Shown in pieces: positions 11,441 to 24,082 of a stretch of DNA of 64,000 nucleotides. This DNA is from Lomentospora prolificans (taxonomy: Eukaryota > Ascomycota > Sordariomycetes > Microascales > Microascaceae), in assembly GCA_029532625.1 (NCBI GenBank), contig JARFXM010000010.1, positions 2,108,001 to 2,172,000 on the forward strand, read 5' to 3'. A program made the translations under genes and the position numbers. Below the pieces are notes generated by a model. That model was not told the DNA's origin and did not search any database. It saw nothing but the letters and a program-made list of their open reading frames with translations. Within the stretch, counting starts at the first letter, position 1. Each line of letters begins with the position of its first letter.

Positions 11441-12796
11441 AAGTGAAGCAAGTATCACCTGGGCAGAATGAATGGCTTCGCTGGACCAGCTGGCCGAGGT
11501 GGATGTTAAGAGCTAGCGCAAATGAAATTAAAAACATAAAATTACCTTTTTTTCTTTTTTTCTTTCGAAGGTTGAGTACTATCTCGGAGATCCTCACGTA
11601 TTGTATGTGGTATTATGCGTATTTGTAGGGGTGCAGTTTGCCCTAGTTGTGCGTCCTATTGTTAAGGAAATGGTGCTTGATAGTTGGGGCCGGCGAGCTG
11701 CATAGCTCGTTACAAAATAAGGTTCAGACTGGAGGATAGGATCAATTCCGTTAATCTGTTTCTGTAGCCCCTTTGGCCCGTTGCGGTCGATCATCATGAA
11801 GCTCGTCCCCTCGTTCCGAACCTAGATCGTAACGTGCCGTGACAGTACGCGCCTTAAAGAGACAAGCGTCGACAACTACAAGACTGTGATAGAGCCTTAA
11901 AACCTTGGCATTAAAGAAAAATGGAGATATCCAAGCTTTCCCAACTCAGAAACTCTTCAATGGCAAGCTGCCGCGCTTCAACCCGGCGATCGGCGAGTCT
12001 AATTGGGTGCCCTGGGCCTAGCTGGTTTGCACTGCCTCATCAGCTCCCCCTCACAGGGCGGACGTCAAACTCGCCTCCTCCACAATTCGGATCCGGGGTC
12101 CGGGTTTCAGCTTGAGGTGTGGTTCAAAAACAAGAGAGAAAGAAGAAGAAGAAAGTATTAGATATGACGTTGAAAGCAGAACTCAGAACTGCTAGGAGAT
12201 GCGTGCTATCGGTGAATTTTACCACCCTCCCTCCCATTAATGACACGTTGATTAGTCTGCCTGACAACATCACGCGGTGCAGCGGATTGCGGGAAAGGGT
12301 GTTGGACGGAACGTGGGGCGCGTCCAGTAGCGTCGAGGGAGAGCGCCACAAGGTGCCGTTCGTACCATTGAGCCAGCTTTCGATGTTGAAGCGCAGAGGC
12401 GTAAGGTTGTTTTTTTTGTTCGGCATGACGAGAGAGAAGCGAGCACAGATGTTGCATAGAACATAGCGAACAGTGGGACAAGCGGATTCGACAATAGTCC
12501 GTGTTGTATCAATCAAAGGGGATATGAGAAAAATATTTATCACTAGCTCACAGGAAGAAAACATGGCAACCCAAATGCCGGCGAAAACCAATCCATTCAT
12601 GGCAAAACAAAGGAACAGTCATCTTTCAATCGCCGCTATGTAGTTGGCCTCTATCTCTCTCTCACTCCCTACCATCAGCATCGACGGCGGAGGGGGAGAG
12701 GGAGAAGGAGAGGGGTTCGAATTATCGGGTAGGATTTTTTTTTTGATCGAGGATTTCCGGCCCTTGCGAGGTTGGGCTCTTTCTTCATCTTCTTTC
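11441..12796. other. Intergenic between convergent genes
   Basis: 3' flanks of the metacaspase (plus strand) and of the CYSTM gene (minus strand). Only short overlapping frames occur, several with simple-sequence lysine runs. I see no gene. Confidence 0.5.
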
Positions 12797-13372
12797 TTAG
12801 AAGCAACATGTGAGGCATTCGAGACAGCATTCGCAGGTCTCACCGCAGAGCCAGCAGCAGCACATAGCAGCGACACTAGAGTGGGATTTAAGTCAGCACT
12901 AATCATGCTGCCTCACAGGGGAGCTCCGACACCGGCAGGAAGCTGTCGGGCGCGCGCGGAGTTGAGGGACGTACCAGGTGTAGAGGCATCCGTGGCTCTT
13001 CTCCTGGGGAGGAGGAGCCTGCTGGTATTGCATCTAGAGAGGATCGCGTTAGGGTTCGGAGCTTCCTAGATAAAGCGGTGCCGAGGTCCGCTGGCCGCAC
13101 TAAAAAGAAAAAAAAAAAGAGACTTACGGGCTGAGGGGGAGGGTAGCCCTGGGGAGGATAGGCCTGCTGAGGAGGATAACCGCCCTGCTGAGGGGGATAG
13201 TAGCCACTGCGACGCGGGAGTACTGTCAGTATTTCTTTGCTTCATGGCGGACAGTGCTGCTTGGGGACCATCGAGCCGGTGGCATCAGGAGCCGCATTCA
13301 TGGCGGGGCTCCAAGGCCAGGCTGGTGTTGCAAGGACGACAGCGACGGGAGGACTAACCCTTGTTGAGACAT
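12797..13372 (-). CDS. Small cysteine-rich CYSTM-type tail-anchored protein
   Basis: Four short exons (13372-13359, 13206-13128, 13033-12975, 12875-12797) join with consistent phase to 76 residues. Residues 1-40 are repeats of GGYPPQQ/AYPPQ type. After a short polar linker (EKSHG) comes a cysteine-packed C-terminal segment of about 30 residues, beginning CLYTCVAAMCCCWLCGE and ending in CLTCCF. A proline/tyrosine/glutamine-rich head followed by a cysteine-rich membrane module is the hallmark of CYSTM proteins, which are tail-anchored and linked to stress tolerance in eukaryotes. No exon is long enough to stand out as an open frame; the consistent phases and cysteine pattern are the evidence. 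Confidence 0.78.
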
Positions 13373-14624
13373 TGCGAAATATGGGGGTGGTAAGGCTGTA
13401 AGAATGGGAATAAAAAAAAAAAAAAGAGGGGGAAAGGGGGAGAAAGGAGAGATGGGAAAGAAAGCGGGCAGATGAGCTTTCCAAGGAAGAAAAGATGGGA
13501 AGGACGGGAAGGATGGGAAAAAATACGTGAAGCTGGCTTATTTGGGGTGTGGGAAATGGAGGAACCTTTGAAGGCAAAAGGGAACCCCAGGCATGGGGAT
13601 CTGGTTGCTTCTTTTGTCTTGGGTTGGTTTATCGTCGCAAAACGTACGAAACAAGCCAAGACCATCTTTTCGCTTTCCACACTACGAGGCGCCAAGAATC
13701 GATTTTCTACAAGGGCATCAATCCACATGTCCTGGAATCCGTTCAACCAACTCCTTCCTCTTCCCCCCCTCCCCCGGCTGGCCGAGCCGCCGAGCTGCCG
13801 AGATGCCAGTACTGGTAGGGCAAGCTTATCATTTGACGTATTATCCATCGTCCCAAGACTGGTTTTCTTGACGATGAGGACAACGACTGCTACGCCAGAC
13901 ATGCTTGGCGCTAGGGGTGTCAAAAATAGAAACCTTTGTGCTATTGAAGAGAGCCGAAGACCCATGGGAGACGGCAACAATGGATGTGACTCGTAAGGCT
14001 CTTTTGTCGCCAACTAAAATGCCGGAACGGTCCCTGGCCGGGGCTCCACATGCGGCGCAAGGGCCTGGCTCGAACATAGACTGTTGACCCATTTTGGGTA
14101 CTCTCGCCTGGTTCACCGTCTCTCAGGTCCTGCGGTGCTTTTCGGTCAGAACATTGAATATCAACATTTGATCGAAATCCCTCCACTGACTGGCCTCAAC
14201 GGTCGGCTTCTGTTCTAACTGTGCGCGCCGTGGCCCGTCTCGGCCTGGCTCAGGATTCGCTGACCCTGCATTTCAATTGTGCATTGGGCTGGATCCGACG
14301 CGCGTCCCTCCCCACTATTCGTCCACTGCGACGAGCCAGGGTCCTCGTCGCTGGCTGGCAACAGCCCCGATCTGCCCCGTAAGGCCACTAGCCACGCCAG
14401 CTTGGGGGATCATATTTGCAGCCACCAGCCAGCGTTACCTTCGTAGAGCCCCACGTAATGGCTAAAGCTTCACACGTTGAACCGTGCCGGACCGCTGGCA
14501 TTCACCAGTGGCTGCTGCGTAGGGGGGCTGACCGGGACCGCACGGACGGGGGAATCAGTTGATCCCAATGCCAGCGATCCCCGAAACAGATTGAGCCACT
14601 GCGCAGCCACTCTGCACCAAAGGA

Positions 14625-14666
<42 letters not shown>

Positions 14667-16380
14667 CTTTTTCTCTATGCTTCTGTCTTCTTGAAAAAAA
14701 AAGGGTGATGCACCACCATTGGTGCTCGCTCGCGATTCCGCGCCAACGCATGGCCAGCCAGCAGTCAGCAGGACAGACCCCTATTCTCGCCAAGCCTGCC
14801 AGTATGCCGGTTAGCGATTTGGCCAAGACCCATTTACGCTGGCTGGCGGTACGATCCGTCCGCCGTTTCGTGAGCGAAAGGGACTGGTGGGAGAGGAGCT
14901 CCTTGGGGCTCTTTGCACTGCAATTAATGGCTCGGGTATCCCCGAGCGAGATTCCGCTCGACGTAACCTCGAATCTGACGAAGAACAAGATGCCGTTTGA
15001 TCCGATCACGTTCAACATTTGATGGTTGTTTTGGTTTTTTTGAGCCCCCATAAATCCAGGTCCAATGCAAGGGCCCCTGAACGTCCGCGTATTATCCTTT
15101 TCTTTTGGTGGACCGATTATCCCCTCCTACTGTTGGTAATACCTTGGGCTCAGGATTGTAGCTCGCTATTCCGCACTTTTTCCAGATCAATGATGGCATA
15201 AAATAAATACCACGTTCGAAGAATGCACAAAATGACATTGCAGCGAATTGTAACCCACAATCTCCACCAACTTTTTGTCTGCACACAGAGCCGCAAATAA
15301 TACATCACGAGTCCATGGATGTATTTCCCCCACACGAACTCAGCAGTCCTGTTCCCGTCCCCGTTCCCCTTCCCTCGAAGCGACAGAAACTTACCCAACC
15401 CAAGATGGCGTCAAATTAGTTAAATAGCCCCAAACCCCCTTCCTGTTCCCGAACGACGGGCCTCCCGAGATTTCCCTGGTCCCTTCTCCCAAGCGCGATC
15501 CCATCCGCCCCTCCCACGGAGTTTTCCCAACGGGCATGGAGCGTTAGCGACCCAGACCCAAGCTCTTGCTGTTCGCCGAAGAGTGCAGCTCTTGGCAGCC
15601 CGTCGCGAGCCTGCGCAATATATCCTCGGTCTGACTAAGTCTCATCACGTGAAGACGGGATTTCGGACGTTTCATCGTCACATCGGCTCGCGATTTGCTT
15701 CGGAGGCGGATACGGGGAATTTTTTTTTTTTCGAGATTAGGGGTTGATTTCGGAGGCGAGAATACGCCGATTGGGGGTGAAGGTGTGTTTTTCGGTATTG
15801 TGCGTAGAATTTTCCCGTAATTGCTTTTTTCTTTTCTGGAGTCCCGAACTGATTTTGAGACTTTGGATAAGTGTGTCGGGAGCATCAAATCCGGTAATGC
15901 GAGTCCGGCCTCCTGGATCCGGATCGACCTTTGACACCTATCTAAATTAAGGCAATGTCATCCTAGATTTGAGATCGTGGATTGCTTGAGGGAAAAACAA
16001 AAGAAAAGCAAAGCAAAGAAGAAAAGCAATGCCTTTTATAAAAACCAGACCAATCCTCTGGTTCGGCCACGGCCTGACTGTCAACATCACAAAGAGATAT
16101 TGGCGGCACAGTAAGTGATTTGCAAAGCGAACGAGGGTGCTCGCGGGCCGGAATGCGGCTCCGTATATATAACGCTATCTTAATATTTACAGGTGTAAGA
16201 TAAAGACGGGGCCTTGCTTCCGCTACTGCTCCAAAGTATAGCATCCTTCCTTTCCATTCGTCATCATGTCGCATTTGGCTGTTGATGGGGTCGCCTGAGA
16301 GGGGTCGGGGAGTTGGGGTGAATTGGGGTCGAGTTTGAAGAAAGAGGGAATGGAGGGGAGTGTTCATCCTCCGGAATCAT
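13373..16380. other. Long intergenic region, poly-T tract, no clear gene
   Basis: About 3 kb between the CYSTM gene (promoter side) and the 3' end of the xylanase gene. Contents are a homopurine stretch near 13410-13500, GCTGGC-rich words near 14340-14420 and 14740-14850, and a 37-base T run. Two overlapping minus-strand frames near 15544-15937 have somewhat protein-like composition (one ends SANSKSLGLGR), but no start, splice pattern or family supports a gene. Confidence 0.45.
14630..14666. repeat. 37-base poly-T tract
   Basis: An uninterrupted run of 37 T on the plus strand, followed by C-T5-C. It could be a microsatellite or the A-tail of an old retroposed sequence on the minus strand. 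I found no matching target-site duplication around it. Confidence 0.95.
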
Positions 16381-17210
16381 TTAAGGAGGAGACTCGACAG
16401 TGATGTGAGAGTTGCCAGCGCTCCTGTACGCCTCAGTCGCGACAACCATGTAGTCGTGGGTACCCATGGGCATGCCGGCCTTCTCCCAAGCATCGAAGAA
16501 GACACCGGTGTCGACGGTGCCGCCGGTGCGCTTATCGGCGCGGATGGCCCAGTACTGGTTGAAGGTGGAGGTGCCCTCGATGGACGGCTGCTGCACGCGG
16601 GTGCTCTGGAAGAGGTTGTAGGTACCCTCCGAGGTCTGGACGGTGCCCTTGGGGGTGGCGGAGTTGCCGGGGTTGTATTCACCAAAGTTCTCAACGATGT
16701 AGTACTCGACGAGCGGGTTACGGGTCCAGCCGTAGATGGTGAGGTACTGGACACCACGAGATTAGCCACGACATTCATTCTCTCCGCTGCTTGGACATCA
16801 CTTACAGCGTTGCCGTTGTTGACCGGAGTCCAGGTACCGGAGTAGGTAATGTTCCTGTGAGGAGGCTGTGTTAGTCTACCCGGGGTGGGGGTTGTTTCCG
16901 GCATTCATTGGACCCGTGGCCAGGGGCGCTGCCGATATCAAACTTACTTGGCCGAGCCGGGATTCCAGCCCTTTCCACCGACCAAGTTACCGCCGGACTG
17001 CCACTGGACGCTGTAGGAGCCGCCGGCAAGGTTGGTGTAGGTGACGGGGGAGGCGCCATCGGACCACCAAGAGTAAAAGTAGCCGTCGTGGGTGCCGACG
17101 GAGTTGGGGGTGATGCCCTGCCTCCTCATGAGGTCAAAGGGAGAGGCGGCCGGGGTGGCAATGGCGCCGGTGACGGCCATGGCGACCGTGGCAAGGGTAG
17201 AGAAGAACAT
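16381..17210 (-). CDS. GH11 endo-1,4-beta-xylanase, secreted
   Basis: Three exons (17210-16948, 16854-16806, 16746-16381) give 225 residues, the normal GH11 length without extra modules. A signal peptide (MFFSTLATVAMAVTGAIA) and short propeptide ending near MRRQ precede the jelly-roll domain. GH11 hallmarks seen are the WWSDG..PVTYTN strand, the nucleophile Glu region (PLVEYYIVENFGEYNPG) and the acid/base Glu region (MVVATEAYRSAG). The enzyme cleaves internal xylan bonds outside the cell. It stands alone, with long flanks on both sides, as expected for a separately regulated cell-wall-degrading enzyme. Confidence 0.96.
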
Positions 17211-19668
17211 TTTTTTTGTGTAGGCTTGGAGAGACAGAGACGATGTCCTTTTGTGAGGAAGGGGGTCAGATGAGGAGTTGGTGATGGGTGAGGGGAAGTG
17301 AGATGGGTGATTTTCCCTTGGAAGGTGGGAAGGCAGGAGGACACTTATATATACTTTTTTTATCTGTTCTGTTCTTCCAGCTCTGGATAGATGCCCAAAT
17401 TTGGAGAGGGGTGCGTATTGCCTGTCAGAAAGAGACTTGATCCTGCTCTATGGGATGGAGATGGGGCTTAATGATCCATCGGCTGGACTGGTTACATTGA
17501 GGTCCGGATGGGCTCCCGTGGGTCGTCCGAGAACAAGGTCGGGTCCATGTTCATGGCTGTTCTCGTCCGTGTCTGTCTGTGTCCCACGCCCACCCTTCAA
17601 TCTCTCCCCCTCCACGCCCATATGTTCCATTCCGGAAACCCCACACCGGGGACCCTTTTAGATGATGGAACAATCCGCAACGGGCGGGGGGGGGGGGGAA
17701 GAAGTCTTCGATTCGACGCCACTTTTCCGGCGGGACCACACTAACAAACAACCCACGAACGCTGGCATGGGGCGGATGCGCCCACGGAAGGGCTATCTAT
17801 CTCGCGGCGAGTCCGCGGTATTTCTTCTCGGCGGCAAAAAAGAGACAACTTATTTCAACCTTCCAGACGAGAGACAAAATACACGGCCAGCGCGGGCTCT
17901 CGGCTCCTCGCGAGATAGAGGGGCCAAGACCAGCGCCAAGGCTGAAACGCTGGGCGACAAGTGCAGCGGTCTCTTGGAGAAGGGATCGAAATTATCTAGG
18001 CCGCGGTGGAAAAATGCAGGCTGTTTCGGAAGCAGGCTCCCATTCCCCAACTGATTGATTTCATTCTCGTTTTTTTTCCCCCTCCCTTTCCCAAACGGAG
18101 GAGGCGTCCAATATGGAATAGTAAAGTGTGGAGGATAAGCGCGAACCAGGTTTATAGATTGCATCTGCTTTGACTTTTGCCGGACGCTTCGTGGCCTATC
18201 GTGGTGATGTACACCCCACATATCTGCCGACGTGCGAAAATATGGGGAAATGGAGGGAGGGATGGATGGAGAAAGGCATTGATGTGCGTGTATAACAGCT
18301 CAGAGTGGCTGTTCAAGGCAAGCATGAAAGGAGCTCAAGGGAAAAGGGGCAAGTGGAGATGCGATCGACATGGACAGCGGGCGACGGTCTGCTTGCGGGC
18401 TGAAGTTTGGACTCGAACCAGAGGGTTTCTGGGATGTTTGGTGCTCCCTTGTCTTCTCCTCGATGCTCTTTCACGGGGATTTTTTTTTTCTTCTTAATTA
18501 CTCCGATGCCGCTTTGCTCTATATCAGACTCTCTTATAATTCCTATGTGTGAGCGGGTATCGAGCTGATGTCCTCAAGCTGCATGTATATTCGCATAGCC
18601 ACGCCCCACTGACAGACGCTGGGTAAACAACCTTTTCATTGACTCCTTCCTTCTGATCTCTTCAAATTGATCCGCCTTGTCCACGTCGCGTTCCTTTGGA
18701 TTTATCCACGACCTGTTTCCCCAAGAAGGCCCCATGCGGAAAGAATCAGCAGGGAAAAAGGTAAAGAGATCGTCGTCATCCTCCACTCAACCCAGCATCG
18801 CATTGGGGCTCCGAATTGCCCAGTGACATTGATTTTGGGTAGTTGGCACCACCATTCTCTGCCTTTCTGGCTCATATCCCGACGCCCCTTTAATCAACCC
18901 AACGACGTCCCATCCCCCAGAAGCGATTTCTGGTTTCTTATACAGACTCCCTCGAATTTGGAAATTGATCGTCCTCCCTCATGACCTGGCCACTTTTTTT
19001 TTCCTCTCTCTTTCCCTCTCGTTTACCCCGCACTCTTGCCATCGAAGGGGAAGGGGGTGTATCTGTTAATATCTGACTCTTGCAGGGATCCTGATTCTCG
19101 AACACAAGGGCATCTTCAGGAGCTGCCAGAACCTAGAAGCCGTCCCTCATTTTTCCCATCATTCCCCAACATCGCGTGCCCTGAGCGCTGCGTCATAGGC
19201 GTGATGAGCTGGATTCCACCTCCATCCCCAACCATCCATATTAGCCTCTTGGGGAGCGAGATGACGGGATCAACACTCATTCGTCCCCATTTCTCATCCA
19301 GTGCAACTGTAAACCTATTTTTCCCACATTCGTGCGCTGTAGATCCTTTCCTATCCGCTGACGACGGACCCGGATTAAGCGATACGCAGAGGGGTTAGAG
19401 TGTAAGGGTGTAAGAGGTACCTGACGCGGGAGAGCGCGCGAGGGAGATCTGGAGATCCTACAGCTCGACGATTTCTACGAACCCGGAATGAGGGAAATGT
19501 GTCACGGGACGATTCTGTATGCATGTACTAGATGGGTATAAATCTTTTTTTTGGTTTGTCTGGTATTCAATTCATGAGGGAGGATATTCTTTCGTCCCCT
19601 TGAAGGGGGATCCTTAATACATCGATATACAGATGGGAGGGGGGTCGACATCTCAGACGTGTCAACCA
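17211..19668. other. Intergenic with xylanase promoter, G14 run
   Basis: 2.5 kb upstream of the xylanase and downstream of the minus-strand gene ending at 19669. It contains a run of 14 G at about 17685-17698 and pyrimidine-rich blocks near 18485 and 18995-19025. Several medium frames lack start context, splice joins and domain features. I see no gene. Confidence 0.45.
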
Positions 19669-20522
19669 TCATTGGGTGCAGTTATCAGCTCCGGATTCAA
19701 CGAGGAGTTTAGCATACTGTCTATGCAACCACCCGGCAACTCCGCCAAACGGATCTGGAGCCTCGGAAGCTTCCTTGGTTCCGTTAAACGTAATGGAATT
19801 AAGTGCAAGTGTGGCAGTACGCTTCTTGTCGTCGAGAACAATGGCGAGTTCACAGACCGTATCTACGTCTTGGGGGCCGGGTGGGAATTGCCTTGGCGAG
19901 AAACATCCTCGCAAGGTGACGGACCGAGGAGACTTGGAGAGAACGACGAAGTGGTTTGTGAAATAGGTTCCTAATAAACGTCAGCTTAGATACACCAAGC
20001 TATTGGTCCGCTTCACTCGGCATACCCGGTTCAAAGGTGCTTTTGACAATGTCTGCCTTTTCCCACAGATCCTCACGGTTGGAGTCGTCTTTTGACAGGC
20101 GCATGAGTCTCCGCTGGACAGCGTAACCTGCTTCTCGCTTAGCAAAAGTTTGCCCACTGAATTGAAACATAGTAGGCCTTCTTACCGTAGCCTCCCCACA
20201 TTCCTGCGCAAAATGCCTCCATCAGCTTTGCTCCGCCTTTCTGCGCATCCTCGAGCAACGCAGGCTTGATCTTGGAGTAGGGGATGGTCCGGACGCATGA
20301 GTCACTTGAAACCGGCTTGTTGTATGGGTTTATCTGTTTAAGGATCTGATGCTTGAAGAGGGGATCGGTCTCGGGGCCGAACGGGACGAAGGTGCAGTTT
20401 CTCGTCCAGAGAGCCATGCCGGTCAGGCTCACTGTGGCACCCCCGGCGCCGATTGCGCCGAGGGTTAGGAGACCCCTGGCTAAGCGCCGAAACATGGCTA
20501 TTTCTCCGGATAGCTGTTGCAA
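19669..20522 (-). CDS. Hypothetical protein with N-terminal membrane anchor
   Basis: Three exons (20522-20186, 20127-20026, 19970-19669) with matching phases give 246 residues (or 237 from a second Met nine codons in, MFRRLARG). Residues 15-42 form one hydrophobic, Gly-rich segment (LLTLGAIGAGGATVSLTGMA), followed by a soluble region of about 200 residues. Landmarks are TRNCTFVPFGPETDP, FCAGMWGGYGYAVQRRLMRL, an FEPGTYFTNHFVVL motif that is only restored by the second intron, and a C-terminal EAPDPFGGVAGWLHRQYAKLL. I do not recognise the family. The organised motif spacing and clean splicing make it a real gene, probably attached to a membrane. Confidence 0.7.
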
Positions 20523-23500
20523 AGGATGAACGACGGAATTTTATTTACTAAGCAGCACAGCGCACGGAAATTTGCCAAGGGAGTTGTTTGTTGACGCCTG
20601 GCGACGCGGATAGAATGTGAGATTTCGAGTTTGCTATGGCGTTCTCGGAAGTACGATTTGCCGAGCTGAATGCAGCTGGAGGCAGCTTGGCAATTGGCAG
20701 TCCGCCAGACGGATACAGGGGTATCATTGGCGGATCAAGAAACGAGGTCGCCATTTTCTCCTCGTTCTTTTAGCATTTCCTTCGATTTTGGTCTGGAGAT
20801 TCTGAAAAACACTACTTGAAGACGTTGATGACGAGATCTCGCCACCCATGGATATGTCACTTGTTGGATCGGCAGGAACTCGGCCAGGCACTCGGAGCCG
20901 CAAGCCAGGCACACACGCCGGGTGTAGTCCTCAATGCTACGCTGCAATGGCTAATGGAAAATACTCTCCCATGGCATCCCCCAAGCTCTGACCATAATAT
21001 AACTGGTCGACGCTCATTCGCACGCATCGTCGAGCCAGGGAGGCTGCATTCGTAAACCCCAATTTTTCGTGGATGTCTGGGGTATAAGCAATATAATGAT
21101 ATGGTCATGCACACGTCTCATGTGGACTTTCCCGAAAGGTTGGCGAGTGCCTTCTCCAATTCTGTCCACCATTTCGTGCTTGAGCGAGCTTACGGCCGTT
21201 CGTTACGACAAGTGGTATTATATTGAACCGACCAGAGGGGTAATGTGTCGACAAATATCGGATGACTATTCCGTGATGAATATTCAGGGTCACTTGAAAC
21301 ATTGTCAAAGCTCTGTGGAGCGGGTGGCTGAGTTGGCATCGCCTACACGCAAGCGGATTCTAGTGGTCACGCCCGCGTCTTGATATGTTGAAATCCAGCT
21401 ACTATATGCCAAAGCTCGAAGCGGCTTCAGAACTTTGCCCTGTGTGAGTTGGAGGCTCTCTGTCCCCCTCATGGACCCACTCCAGTGCTACCCTGCTCCC
21501 TGAAAGCGGGAGAGCAGTATGACGGCTCCGGCATGGAATCGCCTCATGCTGGCTATGCCAACGAAAGCTGTCCCGGGAAACGTGTCCAGGATGCCGACCC
21601 GGCGGATACCGTAACCCTAAGGCCGCTGGCTAATACCCCAAAGCTGAGGAACACCCGAAGAATCAAGTCGGTGATCGACGCCAGGTCGATTTAGAGTGAG
21701 GGCACTGCTCGATCTAATCTCGGTTCCTGCAACCTAGAACTGCAGAACGACACCTGATCCACCAGAGAGTCTCGCCATGCCACTTTCTTTTTTTTTCTTT
21801 CCCCAATACCACCCTTCTTTCAGGCAACTCTATAGTTCATGCCATATTTACATGGAGGAGAGGACGTGCTTGCCCGGTGACGTTGGTTGGCCAGCTGAGT
21901 CATCCCTGCACGTTTCAACTTGATCAGCGATTAATCTACTTGTTAATGAAGTCTCCCCGCACTTTTTCCTACATAGCCGGTTGCGAGGTTTATGGGTGCC
22001 TTCAATTACCGGCACACGCCTCCCCCCCAACCCCCCTCCCTCTTCACGTGAAAGCTGCCGTGCTTTAGACGGCTTCCACGCCGCTTCTAGGTTGGCTTGG
22101 GCGGTTTGGTGGCGCTGGCGGTGGATGCAATATTATGTCATGGAATCATGCGGGCGTTATGGGTCCTTGGCTGATGATCATGGTGCTCATGTAGTCCAGG
22201 TCTGGGTATCATTGAAGGGATCCATAGCTGGTTTGCTAGGAGGGCCTTTCAACAACCTGATGGACTCGTCATTCGTATCAAAATATTCATCGATTGCTAA
22301 ATTTGGACGCTTTCTGACACATTGGTACTTGAACATGATTGGGGGTCTCTCGGGTTTGCCAAATCCTCGTACCTTGCATCCTGGATATAATCACTATACC
22401 AGAGCCCGGTGTCCCGCAATTCTATAGAAAATAGACGTATAACTTATTCTGACAATCTTTATCTTATTTGTGTCATTGCTGATCTAAACGTAGATTGGGG
22501 GAAAGAGACCATGTCTGCCAGTCGGCCGAACCCGCTATTAGCCTTTTGACAGGAAGATCTTGCGAGACATGAGGGCTACGAGCGATGTGGATTGGCTCGG
22601 CAGGTTTGCCTAGTACATTGGATAGTCCATATGACAGAGACAATAGGGGGTGTATGTAGACCGGATCTTCATAGTATCTGTGTCTAATTTCTACTAGCAA
22701 TGGGGAGTATTAAGCCATCTATTTCCTCTTCACCTGAATACTGTTTAGCTTAGTGCGTCTTGTTGTGTTCTGGCTTCTCAAATCCCTTGCTTCCATTTTC
22801 TTACTTCCCACATATTCTCGAGAGAAGAGATATGCTCCCTTCCTAACACCTTGGACATACCCAAAGTCACCATCTTCCAGTGCCCGCAGCCACTAGCGCG
22901 AATATGTCTCGTCCCTCCTCGGCAGCGGACATTTTAAGATCCAGCTTAGTCCAGAGCCCGGGTTCATGGTAATTATGACTCTTAGGCCACTTCTGCGAGT
23001 AGAGCTTAGATCGTAGTGTCTCAGCATGGACGTCATGGTAATTCCAAAGGGAGAACCCAAGGTCGTGCTGGTCGAAGAGCTATATGTAGTAGGTTTGGTC
23101 TCTTATGGATGATCAGCGGCATAGTCCATGGGAAATTGCACGTCATGGAAACCACCTGCTAAATTAGTTCCAGCTTTTTCGCGTTCAGGGTCAGCAATAA
23201 CAGATGTCTTTGGATGAATAGGTAGCATAAAAACTAAGCTCCGGATTAAAGTTATCGTGTAAGTTGGCTCTGGTGTGTCGGGATAAATGAAACGTGACAA
23301 GTCGCGATGGCTACGTGCTCTGCATACCCCACAAGAAATGGTAGGTCTGAATTGCGTTTTCTAGGGTTTTCATGGTGAGAAATTGTATGTGATTGCGGGT
23401 AGGTGATGTGTGAGAGAAAACTTAATAGGTTAGGAAACATTTCGACGCCATTCTATTCAGGTATCTAACTCTTGTGAGCTGCCCAGTTGATATCATATGT

Positions 23501-23781
23501 AACAGTAGTTCTTCACGTTAGATGCGGGTTCAACAAGTACGTCGTTCCTGGGTATTCCCTCACCTTCGTGGAGCTTCTCCTGCACGTAGTTATATAAATT
23601 GGCGAGTTATTGATTAACCCACAGGTACTGGGACACAAAGAAGCTAGCGGATCGTTCGTTAAAGGCATTTTATGAGCATGTCTGGCTGGCGCGCAGCCAT
23701 GCCACCTGAAATTCGCAGAGTGGCCCTTGAGACACGCTTCGCCTCGACGGCGGAAAATACCTGCTCATGCTCTAATCGAGT

Positions 23782-24082
23782 TCACGCTCGAGTCCCTGCT
23801 AGTGAATAGTTGCTGGAGTTTTCCCAGATGGAATCGACTGTGGCCCAGTTCTTGAGAAGGCAGGACAAAGCTGAAGCTATCAGGCGTAGAAGACTTTGCC
23901 TCACTTCATCGTAGGATATGCCCCTATTGTATAGCGCTATGAAGAAAGCCGTGCGGGGAATCGATGTTGGAGGTGTAGAGGAGCAGTAAGGTATATTCTC
24001 GGAGGTTCGGGGGAGTTGAACGTTTGACGAAGTCTAGTAAGATGGACTTGCGCTGCTGATTGAACGCTTCGTTGATTATTCT
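23782..24082 (-). pseudogene. Frameshifted gene relic, family unknown
   Basis: Two protein-like reading frames abut. Reading down the minus strand, the first (INEAFNQQRKSILLDF... to SPHGFLHSA) runs into a stop at about 23928. The next frame picks up at the same point as LYNRGISYDEVRQSLLRLI and continues to IWENSSNYSLAGTRA with a stop at 23782. The joint near 23930-23940 has no splice signals, so a one-base indel is the simplest explanation. I cannot name the family. The region upstream (24090-24160) is similarly coding-like but interrupted. Confidence 0.35.

Noticed and set aside
13354..14013. Minus-strand 219-codon frame and overlapping plus-strand frames
   Set aside because: They overlap the first exon and promoter of the CYSTM gene and have simple-sequence Phe/Leu/Ser composition.
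14470..15051. Long minus-strand frame of 193 codons
   Set aside because: The frame contains a poly-lysine run that is only the translation of the T tract; no domain or splice support.
15544..15937. Two overlapping minus-strand frames with partly protein-like composition
   Set aside because: No start context, conserved motif or splice pattern; frames overlap each other in different phase.
21981..22427. Plus-strand frame of 148 codons
   Set aside because: Trp-rich, irregular composition and no family features; lies in the gene-poor flank.
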